The position numbers and the translations under genes were made by a program. From Sinorhizobium kostiense (GTDB lineage Bacteria; Pseudomonadota; Alphaproteobacteria; Rhizobiales; Rhizobiaceae), in assembly GCF_017874595.1 (NCBI RefSeq), contig NZ_JAGILA010000001.1, forward strand, positions 744,001-808,000: a stretch of DNA of 64,000 nucleotides. The letters run 5' to 3'. Of this stretch, positions 17,820 to 27,236 are shown piece by piece. A model generated the notes under the pieces. The model was not told where the DNA came from and did not search any database. It worked only from the letters and a program-made list of their open reading frames with translations. Position 1 is the first letter of the stretch. Every line of letters starts with the position of its first letter.

Positions 17820-17859
17820 TTCGCTCCGCGTAAACGCTTTGTTGCGACGGCTGATTTTT

Positions 17860-18927
17860 TCACTGCTGTCTGAGCGCTTCGTTCCAGCGAGCGATCAGGC
17901 GGGCGCGCTTCACCTGGTCGAGATAGACCATCAGGCCGGGACTGACCGGCACGGGTTTCAACTGCCCCCCAAGCATCTCCCGCATCGTATTGGCCGTGTT
18001 CTCGCCGGCAACCTCGGGGCTGACCGCGGGGATCTGCAGTTCACGCGCCATGATCGTTTGGCCCTCCTTGGACATGAAGAACTCGAGATAGCGCCGGCCG
18101 AGCTCCGGAGAGGCGGCCGCCTGCGGCACGAGGCCGATGCGCGACATCACGACGGTGTAGTCCTTTGGCAGAACGATGCCGACATCGGGATGGCGGGAGG
18201 CCCAGTCGGCGGCATAGGAGCCGAGAATGTTGTAGCCGAGCACGAAGCGCCCGTCGGCAACGCGCTCCAGGATCGCCTGGCTGGTCGAATAGAGCTTGAC
18301 GCCGGCCGCACCCATGGCCTGGATCACGCTCCAGATGTCGCCGAACTGTTCCTGGTCGCGCGCCATGAAGAGGAAGCCGACGCCCGATCGCTCGATGTCG
18401 TAGGTGCCGACGCGGCCGAAGACGGCGCTGCCCTGTCGCGTCAGATAGTCCACGAATTCCGCGCGTGTGGCTGGCGGCGTCTCGTTGGCGAAGCTCGGCT
18501 TGTGATAGACGAAGACGGCAGGTTCGAAGGTAAGGGCATAGGCCGTGTTGCGCCAGTTCGCCCATGCCGGCCAGCGGCTGCTCATCGGCAGGTCGCTGCG
18601 CTGCGAATAGCCGTCATTGCTGAGTTTGACCTGGAGATCCATGGCCGAGGAGAAGGCGAAATCGGCCGTCTTCCTTCCGGCGTCCGTCTCGCTGACGATG
18701 CGGTCGTAGATCTCGCCGGTCAGCATGTCTTCATAGCGCACCGCCACATCCGGATTGGCCTTCTGGAAGCCGACGATCATCGGTCGCGCCAGCGGTTCGT
18801 CGAGGGAGGAATAGACGACGAGAACGGGTGCGGTGGGATCTCCCGAAGCCGCCGGGAAGAGCACCGGCGCAGCAGACGTAAATGGCGCGAGCAGCAACCA
18901 AAAAGCGAAAGAAATCAAGTAGCGCAT
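17860..18927 (-). CDS. Orphan periplasmic solute-binding protein, iron(III)-type fold
   Basis: A 355-residue protein starting at ATG 18927, which begins a signal peptide (MRYLISFAFWLLLAPFTSAAP). The body resembles family 1/AfuA-type receptors: LVVYSSLDEPLARPMIVGFQ at the N lobe, FAFSSAMDLQ, and LGYNILGSYAADWA. No ABC permease or ATPase is nearby. Instead it lies divergently beside tctD-tctE and upstream of tctCBA. It could be a periplasmic signal receptor for the TctE kinase or an auxiliary carboxylate receptor. The 76-base gap to tctD must hold both promoters. Confidence 0.75.
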   Translation of the reverse strand: MRYLISFAFWLLLAPFTSAAPVLFPAASGDPTAPVLVVYSSLDEPLARPMIVGFQKANPDVAVRYEDMLTGEIYDRIVSETDAGRKTADFAFSSAMDLQVKLSNDGYSQRSDLPMSSRWPAWANWRNTAYALTFEPAVFVYHKPSFANETPPATRAEFVDYLTRQGSAVFGRVGTYDIERSGVGFLFMARDQEQFGDIWSVIQAMGAAGVKLYSTSQAILERVADGRFVLGYNILGSYAADWASRHPDVGIVLPKDYTVVMSRIGLVPQAAASPELGRRYLEFFMSKEGQTIMARELQIPAVSPEVAGENTANTMREMLGGQLKPVPVSPGLMVYLDQVKRARLIARWNEALRQQ

Positions 18928-19003
18928 AATTCCACAATGCCTGACGCCGCCGCCGTTCACAAGCAAGCGCGCGGCCGATAGAGTGAAGTGGGGAGGCGAC
19001 GAT

Positions 19004-19681
19004 TTGCGTATCTTGCTCGTTGAAGACAACAAGGCCTTGGCGGAGGGCCTTTCGGCGCTGTTGCGGGGCAGCGGCTATGCCGTCGACATAGTGCGCGACG
19101 GCGCTTCCGCGCACGCGGTCGCCGCAGCCGAGAACTTCGATCTCGTGATTCTGGACCTCAATCTGCCGGAAATGGACGGGCTTGAGGTGTTGCGCGCGAT
19201 GCGCGCCCGCCAGAACCGGGCAGCGGTCCTGATCCTGACGGCACGCGGCTCGCCCGAGGAACGGGTGAAGGGACTTGACCTTGGTGCCGACGACTATCTG
19301 ATCAAGCCCTTTGATATCGGCGAGTTCGAGGCGCGCGTGCGCGTGCTGTTGCGCCGGCAGGCCGGTTTGCGCAGTTCCGTCGTCAGCTATGGCAACGTCT
19401 CTCTGGACCTCACCGCCCGCAGCTTTTCAGCTGGCGGCATGCCGATCGAAATTCCCGCGCGCGAGCTCGGATTGCTCGAACTTCTTTTCATGCGCGCCGG
19501 CAAGGTGGTCGCCAAGGATGCGATCGTGCAATCGCTCACCGGCTTTGACGACGATTTGAGCGCCAATGCGATCGAGCAATATGTGAGCCGGCTACGCAAG
19601 CGTCTGGCACCCTATGGCCTGACCGTGCGCACCGCCCGCGGCATTGGCTATTACCTGGATAAGACGGCCAGCGCCGAATGA
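19004..19681 (+). CDS. tctD: OmpR-family response regulator TctD
   Basis: 225 residues. The start is TTG at 19004, with GGGAGG at 18991-18996 and the family N-terminus LRILLVEDN; the GTG at 18983 is less good. The receiver domain spans 1-115, with acidic pair ED near residue 8, phospho-acceptor Asp in VILDLNLPEMDG near 51, and Lys in LIKPFD. The winged-helix DNA-binding domain follows (LELLFMRAGKVV to RGIGYYLD). It overlaps the kinase gene by 4 bases. It probably activates tctCBA. Confidence 0.9.
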   Translation: MRILLVEDNKALAEGLSALLRGSGYAVDIVRDGASAHAVAAAENFDLVILDLNLPEMDGLEVLRAMRARQNRAAVLILTARGSPEERVKGLDLGADDYLIKPFDIGEFEARVRVLLRRQAGLRSSVVSYGNVSLDLTARSFSAGGMPIEIPARELGLLELLFMRAGKVVAKDAIVQSLTGFDDDLSANAIEQYVSRLRKRLAPYGLTVRTARGIGYYLDKTASAE

Positions 19682-21063
19682 GGACCATGGTCTATTCGCT
19701 CAGGCGCAGGCTGCTCGGCTGGCTCCTCTTTTCGACCGCCGTCATCGGCGTCATAGCCCTGATGGACACCTATCGGGAAGCCGTCAAAACGGCGAATGTC
19801 GTGTCAGACCGAGTCCTTGCCGGCTCGGCACTGGCGATCGCGGAGCGAGTCGTGGTCGCCGAGGACGGCTCGCTGCAGGTCGATATTCCCTACGTGGCGC
19901 TCGAAATGCTGACTTCGGCGGCCCAGGACAGGGTTTTCTACCGGGTGGACGGTCCGCCGGGTGAGTTCATCACCGGCTATCAGACGCTGCCTTCGCTCGC
20001 GGAGACGGGGACGCAGTCGTCGACGAGCTTCGCCGATGCGGTTTTCCGCGGCGAACCGATCAGGCTCGCAGTGCTTCGACGCTCTGCTTCGACCGGGGTC
20101 AACTCTGTACCCTTCGTCGTCACCGTAGCCGAGACGACGATCGCCAGGCGCCAGCTCACCCAGACGATCCTGCTGCATTCCGCGTTGCGCCTCGGGCTGA
20201 TGATCGCGGGCGCCGCGGTGATCGTCTGGATTGCGGTCACCGTCTCGCTGCGGCCGCTCTATCGCCTTGGCGATGCGATCGCCGAGCGCAGCCCGGACGA
20301 TCTCCACCCGATCGGCGAGCGCGTGCCGAACGAGGTGCAGGGGCTGGTGGACACGGTCAATTCCTTCATGGTGCGCCTGCAGTCGGCGCTGGACGCGCTT
20401 CGCAACTTCACCGGCAATGCCAGCCACCAATTGCGCACCCCGCTTGCGATCATCCGGACGCAGATTGCGCTGGCGCGGCGCGCGGCGACCCTCGAGGAAG
20501 CACGCGGCGCGGCGCTCAAGGCGGACGAGGCGGTCGCCAACGCCGAGCGCATTCTCGCGCAATTGCTCCTGATGGCGAAGATCGACGCGGCGGCGAAGGA
20601 AAAGGCGCGTGGGACGGAGCGCATCGAACTTGCGGGGCTCGCGCGCGCGGTCACCGCCGAGCATGTTCCTGCGGCGGGCGATGCTGACATCGATCTCGGC
20701 TTCGCCGGCGAGGGCGAGCATTGCATCCGGGCCGAACCGCTGCTCGTCGGAGAGTTGTTGAAGAATCTCATCGGAAATGCGCTCCTCTATGCCGGTCGCG
20801 GCGCGGAGGTGACCGTGCGGGTCGAAGGTCGAGACGGTCTTGTCGCGCTCGAAGTCGAGGACAATGGACCCGGCATCAGGACGGACCTGCGCGAAGCCGT
20901 GCTCAAGAGGTTCCGCCGCGGCGGCGGCAACGAGTCGCCGGGCACCGGGCTCGGCCTGCCGATCGTCGAGGAGATCGCCGCGCTTTACGGCGGAGCGATG
21001 CGGCTGGAAGACGGAGCGGGCGGTCGAGGGCTGAAGGTCGTCGTGACGTTTCCTGCATCATGA
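19678..21063 (+). CDS. tctE: Sensor histidine kinase TctE
   Basis: A 461-residue inner-membrane kinase. One membrane helix is at residues 10-30, followed by a periplasmic sensing domain to about 165. A second helix lies near 170-195 (LRLGLMIAGAAVIVWIAVTV) and a HAMP-like linker after it. The H-box is GNASHQLRTPLAIIR near 245, the N-box LLKNLIGNALLYA, and the G-boxes VEDNGPGI and GTGLGLPIV. It pairs with TctD through an ATGA overlap. Confidence 0.9.
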   Translation: MRTMVYSLRRRLLGWLLFSTAVIGVIALMDTYREAVKTANVVSDRVLAGSALAIAERVVVAEDGSLQVDIPYVALEMLTSAAQDRVFYRVDGPPGEFITGYQTLPSLAETGTQSSTSFADAVFRGEPIRLAVLRRSASTGVNSVPFVVTVAETTIARRQLTQTILLHSALRLGLMIAGAAVIVWIAVTVSLRPLYRLGDAIAERSPDDLHPIGERVPNEVQGLVDTVNSFMVRLQSALDALRNFTGNASHQLRTPLAIIRTQIALARRAATLEEARGAALKADEAVANAERILAQLLLMAKIDAAAKEKARGTERIELAGLARAVTAEHVPAAGDADIDLGFAGEGEHCIRAEPLLVGELLKNLIGNALLYAGRGAEVTVRVEGRDGLVALEVEDNGPGIRTDLREAVLKRFRRGGGNESPGTGLGLPIVEEIAALYGGAMRLEDGAGGRGLKVVVTFPAS

Positions 21064-21092
21064 TGCCGTCGGAGCCGGGCATTGATTCAGCG

Positions 21093-21125
21093 AAAAAAGC
21101 CGGGATGAATTTCTTCACCCCGGCC
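21093..21125 (-). terminator. Terminator of the inositol transporter operon
   Basis: On the minus strand: GCCGGGG, loop TGAAGAAATTCAT, CCCGGC and TTTTTT. It lies between the convergent tctE and iatP ends and fits the minus-strand operon best because of its T run. Confidence 0.75.
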
Positions 21126-21152
21126 AGGCACTGCGCTGGGAGAGATTAGCCC

Positions 21153-22178
21153 TTACGCCTTCTTTCGGCTCTTCTGGCGATAGACGTCTGCGACGACCGC
21201 GGCGACGATGATCATGCCCTTGACGATCTCCTGGTAGTAGGCGTCGACCCTCAGAAAGGTGAAGCCGGAGGTCATCACGCCGAGAATGATCGTACCGATC
21301 ACCGTGCCGGTGATGCGGCCGACGCCGCCGGTCAGCGAGGTGCCGCCGATGACGGCCGCAGCGATCGCGTCTAGTTCGTACATGACACCCATGCCGGCCT
21401 GCGCGGTCTGAGCGCGGGCGGCGGTGACGACGCCGGCAAGACCGGCCAGCATGCCGGCTATCGCATAGACCTTGATCAGATGCGCTTCGACATTGATGCC
21501 CGAGACCCGCGCCGCCTGGACATTGGCGCCGATCGCATAGGTGAACTTGCCATAGCGGGTGTAGCGGAGCGCGACATGGAAGATGAGGGCGACGACGAGG
21601 AAGACGACGACCGGCCAGATGCCCGTGCCAATGAAGTTGAAGTCTTCGGTAAGCCCTGAGACCGGCTGGCCCTTGGTGTACCATTTCGAGATGCCGCGGG
21701 CAGACACCATCATTCCGAGGGTGGCGATGAACGGCGGAATCTTGGTCCTTGCAATCAGTTGTCCGTTGATGAAACCGGCAGCGAGGCCGATACCGACGCC
21801 AAGGGCGATCGGCACGATTGCCGGCATGTCGGTCAGCGAAGGATAGAGCGCGCGCGGCCAGGTGGATGCCTGAGCCAAGCTCGCCGAGATCATCGCCGTC
21901 ATGCCGACCACCGATCCCGAGGAGAGATCAATGCCGCCGGTGATGATCACTTGGGTGACGCCTACCGATATGATGCCGATGACCGACACCTGCAGGATCA
22001 TGATCGTCAGACGTTGCGAGTTCATCAGAAAGCTCTGGCCGACAAAGAGCCAGCCGAGAATCTCATAGACGAGTGCGATCCCGATCAGCACCAGGAAAAT
22101 GTTCAGTTCGGGGGGCAGGCGCCGTCTCGTCGCTGCCAGGGGTGGGGTCGCGCCGGGTGCGGCAATGTTAGTGTCCAT
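21153..22178 (-). CDS. iatP: Inositol-type ABC transporter permease (IatP/RbsC family)
   Basis: 341 residues, about eight to ten membrane segments, with GGIDLSSGSVVG near residue 85, TKIPPFIATLGMMVSARG near 145, and a C-terminal VIGGTSLTGGVGR coupling loop. GGAGGAACGAAA precedes the ATG. It is the last gene of a binding protein-ATPase-permease operon. The symbol rests on the order of the genes, the IolI-like neighbour and three IolR-type sites; by sequence alone it is a CUT2 permease. Confidence 0.8.
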   Translation of the reverse strand: MDTNIAAPGATPPLAATRRRLPPELNIFLVLIGIALVYEILGWLFVGQSFLMNSQRLTIMILQVSVIGIISVGVTQVIITGGIDLSSGSVVGMTAMISASLAQASTWPRALYPSLTDMPAIVPIALGVGIGLAAGFINGQLIARTKIPPFIATLGMMVSARGISKWYTKGQPVSGLTEDFNFIGTGIWPVVVFLVVALIFHVALRYTRYGKFTYAIGANVQAARVSGINVEAHLIKVYAIAGMLAGLAGVVTAARAQTAQAGMGVMYELDAIAAAVIGGTSLTGGVGRITGTVIGTIILGVMTSGFTFLRVDAYYQEIVKGMIIVAAVVADVYRQKSRKKA

Positions 22179-22212
22179 TTTCGTTCCTCCCTGCGGTCAG
22201 CATTCGCGCGCC

Positions 22213-23760
22213 TCAGCGCGCCGCAAGTTCCATGACCTTGATTTGGGTAGCTTCTGCCCTGTCGAGGAAGCCGGTGACGCGGCCTTCGTGCATGACCATG
22301 ATCCGGTCGCTCATGCCAAGCACTTCCGGCATTTCCGACGAGATCATGATGACCGCGACGCCGTTGCGGGCGAGTTCGGTGACGAGGCGGTGGATTTCAG
22401 CCTTCGCGCCGACGTCGATGCCGCGTGTCGGCTCATCGAGGATGAGGATACGCGGATTGGTGAGCAGCCAGCGGCCGATCAGCACCTTCTGCTGGTTGCC
22501 GCCCGAAAGATTCTCGATGCGCTCATGCAGGTTGGGGGTCTTGACGCGCAGCTTGCGGCTCATCTCCTCGCAGGCGGCGGTGACTTCCTTTTCAGTGACG
22601 AACCCGCTCTTGACGAACCTGTCCTGCAGCACGGCGATCTGCATGTTTTCTAGAATATCGAGGATCAGCAGGCAGCCGGTATCCTTGCGGTCCTCGGTCA
22701 GGAAAGCCATGCGGTTGCGGATCGCCGTGTTGGGGCTGTCGATGACGACGTCCTTGCCATCGATCGAGATGGTGCCGGAGCTTGCCGGCGTCACCCCGAA
22801 CAGGGTTTCGGCGACGTTGGAGCGGCCCGAGCCGACGAGGCCCGCGACCCCGAGTATTTCGCCCGCGCGCACATCGAAGGAGACGTCGTGGAAGACGCCG
22901 TCGAGCGTCAGGTTCTTGACAGATAGAACCACGTCGCCGATCGGCACCTCCTCCTTCGGGAACATCTGGGTGATCTCGCGGCCGACCATCATGCGGATGA
23001 TGTCGTCGCGGGTCACGTCGCTCGAGGCATGCGTGCCGATATATTTGCCGTCGCGGAAGACCGAGAATTCGTCGGCGATCTCGAACAGCTCGTTCATCTT
23101 GTGGGTAATGTAGACGATGCCGATGCCCTGGGAGCGCAGGTCGCGGATGATCTCGAAGAGATGCGCGACTTCGCGCTCGGTCAGCGCCGAGGTCGGCTCA
23201 TCCATGATGAGCACGTCGGATTCATAAGAGACCGCCTTGGCGATCTCCACCATCTGCCGGTTGGCGACGGAGAGGTGCCGGACCTCGATTTCCGGGTCGA
23301 TATGAATTTTCAATCGCTCGAAGAGCTTCGCCGTCATGCGGCGCATTTCGCCGTGGTCGACGAAGCCGAAGCGATTCTTCGGTTCGCGGCGGATCCAGAT
23401 GTTTTCGGCAACCGTCATGAAGGGCATCAGGTTCAATTCCTGATGGATCATGGCGATGCCGTTCTCCAAGGCGTCGAGCGGCGACTTCAGCTGGATATCG
23501 ACGCCCCTGAGCTTCACCACGCCCAGATCGGGGTGATAGATGCCGGCGAGAATCTTCATGAGCGTCGATTTGCCGGCGCCGTTTTCGCCCATCAAGGCAT
23601 GGACGGTGCCGCGCCTCAGCTTGAACTGGACGTCATCGAGCGCGACGACGCCGGGGAATTCCTTGCGTACGCCTTCTGCGGTCAGCAGAAATTCGGCATT
23701 GGGCACGGCACCGCTGGCGCGCACGGCTGCCATCGTTGTGGGACTGAGCGTCATTCTCAT
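22213..23760 (-). CDS. iatA: Inositol-type ABC transporter ATP-binding protein (IatA/RbsA family)
   Basis: 515 residues with two nucleotide-binding domains. The N-terminal one has [23 protein letters not shown] and [10 protein letters not shown]. The C-terminal one has the usual degenerate Walker A (GLVGSGRSN) but an intact LSGGNQQK signature and [15 protein letters not shown] lies just before two close ATGs; the second (23754) has the better spacing, so the protein may be two residues shorter. It powers the IatP permease. Confidence 0.85.
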   Translation of the reverse strand: MRMTLSPTTMAAVRASGAVPNAEFLLTAEGVRKEFPGVVALDDVQFKLRRGTVHALMGENGAGKSTLMKILAGIYHPDLGVVKLRGVDIQLKSPLDALENGIAMIHQELNLMPFMTVAENIWIRREPKNRFGFVDHGEMRRMTAKLFERLKIHIDPEIEVRHLSVANRQMVEIAKAVSYESDVLIMDEPTSALTEREVAHLFEIIRDLRSQGIGIVYITHKMNELFEIADEFSVFRDGKYIGTHASSDVTRDDIIRMMVGREITQMFPKEEVPIGDVVLSVKNLTLDGVFHDVSFDVRAGEILGVAGLVGSGRSNVAETLFGVTPASSGTISIDGKDVVIDSPNTAIRNRMAFLTEDRKDTGCLLILDILENMQIAVLQDRFVKSGFVTEKEVTAACEEMSRKLRVKTPNLHERIENLSGGNQQKVLIGRWLLTNPRILILDEPTRGIDVGAKAEIHRLVTELARNGVAVIMISSEMPEVLGMSDRIMVMHEGRVTGFLDRAEATQIKVMELAAR

Positions 23761-23899
23761 TGCCTCCCATTTTCCGGAATCGACCGGAACGTCCTCGCGG
23801 CGGGCGGAAGATGCCTTCTAGTGGTGCGGCCCAACCAGGGCCTCGAGCGGGACTTGTTTCGAAGGGGAGCGCGGTACTGCCGCGCTCCCCGAAGGAGCG

Positions 23900-24829
23900 T
23901 CAGTTCTTTGCCTGGTACTCGGCGAGATTATCCTTGGTGACGAGCTCGAAGGGGATGTAAACCTTCTTTTCGACCGGTTCGCCCTTGGCGAGCTTGAGCG
24001 CGGCGTCGACGGAGCCCTTGCCTTGGCCGGCGGCGTTCTGGAACACCGTCACGTCGAGGTCGCCGGCAGCCATGGCGGCGAGCGCGTCCTGGGTGGCGTC
24101 GATCCCGGCGACGACGACGGAGTCCATCGAGCGGCCGGCAGCCTTCAGGGCCTGGATGGCGCCGATCGCCATTTCGTCGTTGTTGGCGATGACCGCATCG
24201 AACTCGACGCCGGCGGAGAGCCAGTTGGTCATCAGGTCGGAGCCCTGGGTGCGCGACCAGTTGGCGGTCTGCTCCTCGACGATCTCGATGCCCTTGCAGG
24301 CATCGGTGGCGAGGACATCGTGGACGTCCTTGGTGCGCATGCGGGCAGCCTGGTTGGACAATTCGCCCATCATCACGACGGCCTTGCCCTTGCCGCCGAG
24401 CAGCTTGCAGACTTCCTGCGTCTCCAGCGTGCCGGATTCAACTTCGTTCGAAGCGACGAAGGCCTGTTTGTCCGGCAGCGAGTCGATGTTCACCGGCTCG
24501 CGGTTGACATAGACGAGCGGAATCCCGGCATCGGCCGCGATCTTCGACATGGCGGCGGTGGCGTCGGTATCGACCGGGTTGACGATGATCGCGTCGACGC
24601 CGGCGGCGATGAAGTTCTGAATCTGGCTCTGTTGCTTGGCGACGTCGTTCTGGGCGTCTTCGACCTGCAGTTCGACGCCGTCGAGCGCCTTGGCGTAGTC
24701 CTGCATGCCGTTGCGAAGCACCGTCAGGAAGTTGTCGTCGAAGAGCGCCATCGAAACGCCGATGGTCTCCGCATGCGCCGCCGTCGACATCAGGACGGCC
24801 ATCGCTGTGCCCAGGATAAATTTCCTCAT
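23900..24829 (-). CDS. ibpA: Inositol-type ABC transporter substrate-binding protein
   Basis: A 309-residue periplasmic receptor starting at ATG 24829 with AGGAGA upstream and a standard signal peptide (MRKFILGTAMAVLMSTAAHA). The fold is that of ribose/galactose-binding proteins. GVSMALFDDNFLTVLRNGM opens the first lobe, VDAIIVNPVDTDA follows, VYVNREPVN lines the cleft, and DAVIANNDEMAIGAI and AGIDATQDAL are typical second-lobe motifs. Two GGAA-N6-TTCC palindromes lie 90 and 150 bases upstream, the site reported for the inositol repressor IolR of Sinorhizobium. Hence inositol is the favoured ligand. Confidence 0.82.
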   Translation of the reverse strand: MRKFILGTAMAVLMSTAAHAETIGVSMALFDDNFLTVLRNGMQDYAKALDGVELQVEDAQNDVAKQQSQIQNFIAAGVDAIIVNPVDTDATAAMSKIAADAGIPLVYVNREPVNIDSLPDKQAFVASNEVESGTLETQEVCKLLGGKGKAVVMMGELSNQAARMRTKDVHDVLATDACKGIEIVEEQTANWSRTQGSDLMTNWLSAGVEFDAVIANNDEMAIGAIQALKAAGRSMDSVVVAGIDATQDALAAMAAGDLDVTVFQNAAGQGKGSVDAALKLAKGEPVEKKVYIPFELVTKDNLAEYQAKN

Positions 24830-24916
24830 TTCTTTCTCCTCCACATTCGGTGCCCGGCTACACCCCATTTTCTCTGGCCGGAAATTCGATCCTTGCAGAT
24901 CAAACTCATCCCACCC

Positions 24917-24930
24917 GGAAGCAACGTTCC
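24917..24930. promoter_or_regulatory. IolR-type operator 1
   Basis: GGAAGCAACGTTCC fits GGAA-N6-TTCC exactly. It lies 88 bases upstream of the ibpA start. Confidence 0.65.
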
Positions 24931-24980
24931 TTCTCACTCCCGATGAAAACGGAACAAACAAACTAGTCGTTTGTCATTAC

Positions 24981-24994
24981 GGAATATGTATTCC
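24981..24994. promoter_or_regulatory. IolR-type operator 2
   Basis: GGAATATGTATTCC fits GGAA-N6-TTCC and is almost a full palindrome. It lies 50 bases upstream of operator 1, in the AT-rich spacer between ibpA and the IolI-like gene. Confidence 0.7.
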
Positions 24995-25066
24995 ATTTTA
25001 TCCGGGCGACGTCAAGCACATCTTGCGGCGTCCGGACGGATTCCACGCTTTCCTCAGCGCACGCGC

Positions 25067-25876
25067 TCAAGCCTGCGACCGGAGATAGTCCATGCTCTTG
25101 CGGACAGCCTTCTCCGGGTCACTCAGCCCGTGCACCGAAGGCGCAAAAGGCTCGAATGAGAAGTGGCCGTTGTAGCCTTCAACGCGAAGGCGGCGGATCT
25201 GGCCGGCATTGTCGAGCCGATCGTCAGAATCGACTAGGACACGGTGCGGATCGCGCATGTCGGCGACGGCAACGCCCGCGTCGCTGACGCCGGAAATATG
25301 TACGAGACCGGTCAGATCCGGGAAGTAGGCGTCCTCGCCGGCAAGATGATGGTGGAACGTGTCGTGCACCAGCCGGAAGGACGATCCGCCGATCTCCCGA
25401 AGCGCTTCGGCGGCTTCGGTTTTCGAACGCAGCGAGCAGATTTCGAAGCCGAGCGGCTCGACGAGACCGATGATACCGGCGGCGTCGAGCAGAGGCTTGA
25501 CCGCTTTCAATGCGGCGCGCAGATGTGCCTGGCGCTCTCCATCTGCCTGGCCGCTGCCGTCATTGACGGGCACCAGCACCAGGGCCCTGGCTCCGCAGTC
25601 GCGCGCATAGGAAATGAGTTCCTTCGCCTCCGCCTCGCGCGCTTCGTTCCATTCGTTGAAGCGCTGCAGCGCATTGATCGATAGGATCGTCAGCCCATGT
25701 TTTTCGGCAAGTGCCTTCACCTCGGCAGGCTCCGTTCCATCGAGAATGGCGTTGCCGGTAAGATCGTTGCGAATCTCCACGGCCGAAATGCCGAGCGATT
25801 TGGCAAGGGCGAAGAACGCGTCGAGCGGCAGGCCCGGAGCGGTCATATGGTTGAGCGCGAATGGCAGGGCGGTCAC
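25067..25876 (-). CDS. IolI-like sugar phosphate/inosose isomerase (TIM barrel)
   Basis: 269 residues starting at GTG 25876, chosen because GGAGGAGAC lies just upstream; the longer frame to 25999 reads through a promoter. The xylose-isomerase-like barrel is visible: SAVEIRNDLTGN near residue 30, ALVLVPVNDGSG near 100, a metal-site Glu in GLVEPLGFE near 145, HDTFHHHL near 178, and HISGVSD near 200. It probably isomerises 2-keto-myo-inositol or a related cyclitol ketone. It precedes the inositol transporter on the same strand and has its own GGAA-N6-TTCC site. Confidence 0.75.
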   Translation of the reverse strand: MTALPFALNHMTAPGLPLDAFFALAKSLGISAVEIRNDLTGNAILDGTEPAEVKALAEKHGLTILSINALQRFNEWNEAREAEAKELISYARDCGARALVLVPVNDGSGQADGERQAHLRAALKAVKPLLDAAGIIGLVEPLGFEICSLRSKTEAAEALREIGGSSFRLVHDTFHHHLAGEDAYFPDLTGLVHISGVSDAGVAVADMRDPHRVLVDSDDRLDNAGQIRRLRVEGYNGHFSFEPFAPSVHGLSDPEKAVRKSMDYLRSQA

Positions 25877-26173
25877 GGAATGTCTCCTCCACGAAAGCTT
25901 GGAATGACTGGTGTGATCGGAACGTTTGTTCCATTTCGGAGACACATTCGCCAATTGGCCGGGTGCAGTCAAAGCCGCAGAGGGAGGGTGGCCTTGCATT
26001 CCTGAGAGATTGCACGGCTGAGATGATGGAATTCTGTCATCACTGCATCAGAACAGGAGCATTCTCCTGAGCCGTAACGCGCTTTGCCGCACGGCCTGAT
26101 TGGAGGCACGACCCCACGACCGGCAGGGGCCCCTCGGAAGCACTGCTCGAAGCTCCTTTGTCTACGACGGGGG
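25877..26173. other. Intergenic region with IolI-like gene promoter
   Basis: About 300 bases with no supportable gene. It holds the third IolR-type site at 25919-25932 near the isomerase start and runs into a mosaic element at 26174. A short GAGCATTCTC/GAGAATGCTC-type hairpin near 26057 is also visible. Confidence 0.4.
25919..25932. promoter_or_regulatory. IolR-type operator 3
   Basis: GGAACGTTTGTTCC fits GGAA-N6-TTCC. It lies 43 bases upstream of the GTG start of the IolI-like gene, where a repressor would cover the promoter. Confidence 0.65.
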
Positions 26174-26280
26174 CTACAGCGCCGCGCGTCTTTTCAGATG
26201 CGCGAACATCGCTGATGGTCCTTGAAACTGCGCATCGAGCTTTCCGAACATCCGCTCCGATTTTTGGGGCCGATGCGCTA
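26174..26280 (-). repeat. Mosaic element, variant type (CGCAT module plus first RIME palindrome)
   Basis: Read on the minus strand it starts with TAGCGCATCGGCCC, continues through TTCGGAAAGCTCGATGCGC and ends in the CTACAG-type palindrome in place of the CTGCATG one. The same module order occurs at 56365-56468. Its first three bases are the TAG stop of the neighbouring dehydrogenase. Confidence 0.65.
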
Positions 26281-27165
26281 GCTGGTCCCATTCGCCTCTG
26301 CGATGAAATCCGAAAGCATCGGCACGTAGTCATCGCCGCGTCCGGCGCCGACGGCCTGGGCGAAGGAGTTGCGGACCGCCGCGCCGATCGGGTTGGCAAC
26401 GCCTGCGGCATTGGCGAAGGCTGCGAGATAGCTCATGTCCTTGAAGCCGTTGCGGATCGCGAACTTGTGCGCATTCGGGTCGCGCTCCAGCACCCAGCGG
26501 AAGAAGGTCTGATAGAACGGGCAATCCATGCGTCCGCCGCGGATGACGCTATCGAAGACTTGCGGCGTAAGTCCAGCCCTGCGCCCGAGCATCAGCGCCT
26601 CGGAATAGAGTGCGGCATAACCCATCGACAGGAAATTGTTGAGCAGTTTCATGGTGTGGCCGGTGCCGGTCGGCCCTGTATGGATGATGCGGCCGGCGAA
26701 GCATTCGAGCACCGGCAAAATGCGGCGCACGTCCTCCTCCGCACCGCCGACCATGACGTCCAGCGTCCCAGCGGCGGCGTCCGCCGGCGTGCGGCTCAGC
26801 GGCGCATCGAGGAGCGTGATGCCCTTCGAGGCTAGATCGGCGGCGAGCTTCGTCGTCACCGAGGGGTCGGAGGTCGAGCAATCGACGATGATTGTCGGCC
26901 TCCCTGCAGCCGCGATGCCCTCCGCGCCTTCGACGACCGCGAGCACCTCCGGCGAGCCGGTGACGCAGAGCACGATGATCTCGCACCGCTCGGCCATTTC
27001 GCGGGGCGTCTTCACCTCCTCCGCGCCCTCCGCAACGAGCGCCTCGACCGGCGCGCGGTTGCGGTGCGCCATGACTGAAAGCGGCCATTCTTTTTTCAGG
27101 ATGTTCGCCGCCATGCCCTGGCCCATCAGCCCGAGCCCGATGAAACCCACCTTCGCCTTCGTCAT
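26278..27165 (-). CDS. 3-hydroxyisobutyrate dehydrogenase-family oxidoreductase
   Basis: 295 residues. ATG 27165 has GGAGG upstream; a longer frame to 27501 reads through a mosaic element and is rejected. The N-terminal Rossmann loop is GFIGLGLMGQGMA. The substrate-binding signature is DAPLSRTPADAAAGTL (usual form DAPVSGG), and the catalytic Lys is in MKLLNNFL near residue 170. The DAPLSRT variant suggests a substrate different from tartronate semialdehyde or 3-hydroxyisobutyrate. Two closer relatives of the GarR/LtnD type occur at 37948 and 43866. Stands alone between two mosaic elements. Confidence 0.82.
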   Translation of the reverse strand: MTKAKVGFIGLGLMGQGMAANILKKEWPLSVMAHRNRAPVEALVAEGAEEVKTPREMAERCEIIVLCVTGSPEVLAVVEGAEGIAAAGRPTIIVDCSTSDPSVTTKLAADLASKGITLLDAPLSRTPADAAAGTLDVMVGGAEEDVRRILPVLECFAGRIIHTGPTGTGHTMKLLNNFLSMGYAALYSEALMLGRRAGLTPQVFDSVIRGGRMDCPFYQTFFRWVLERDPNAHKFAIRNGFKDMSYLAAFANAAGVANPIGAAVRNSFAQAVGAGRGDDYVPMLSDFIAEANGTS

Positions 27166-27236
27166 TGCTCGCCTCCATTTTCGCTCGACGCTATCGTGCA
27201 CCATTGGCGCGGGATCGCCAGACAAAAATGCGGCCC

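Noticed and set aside
22213-23760. Degenerate second Walker A in the IatA-like ATPase as a sign of inactivation
   Set aside because: The altered C-terminal nucleotide site is the normal state in RbsA-type proteins.
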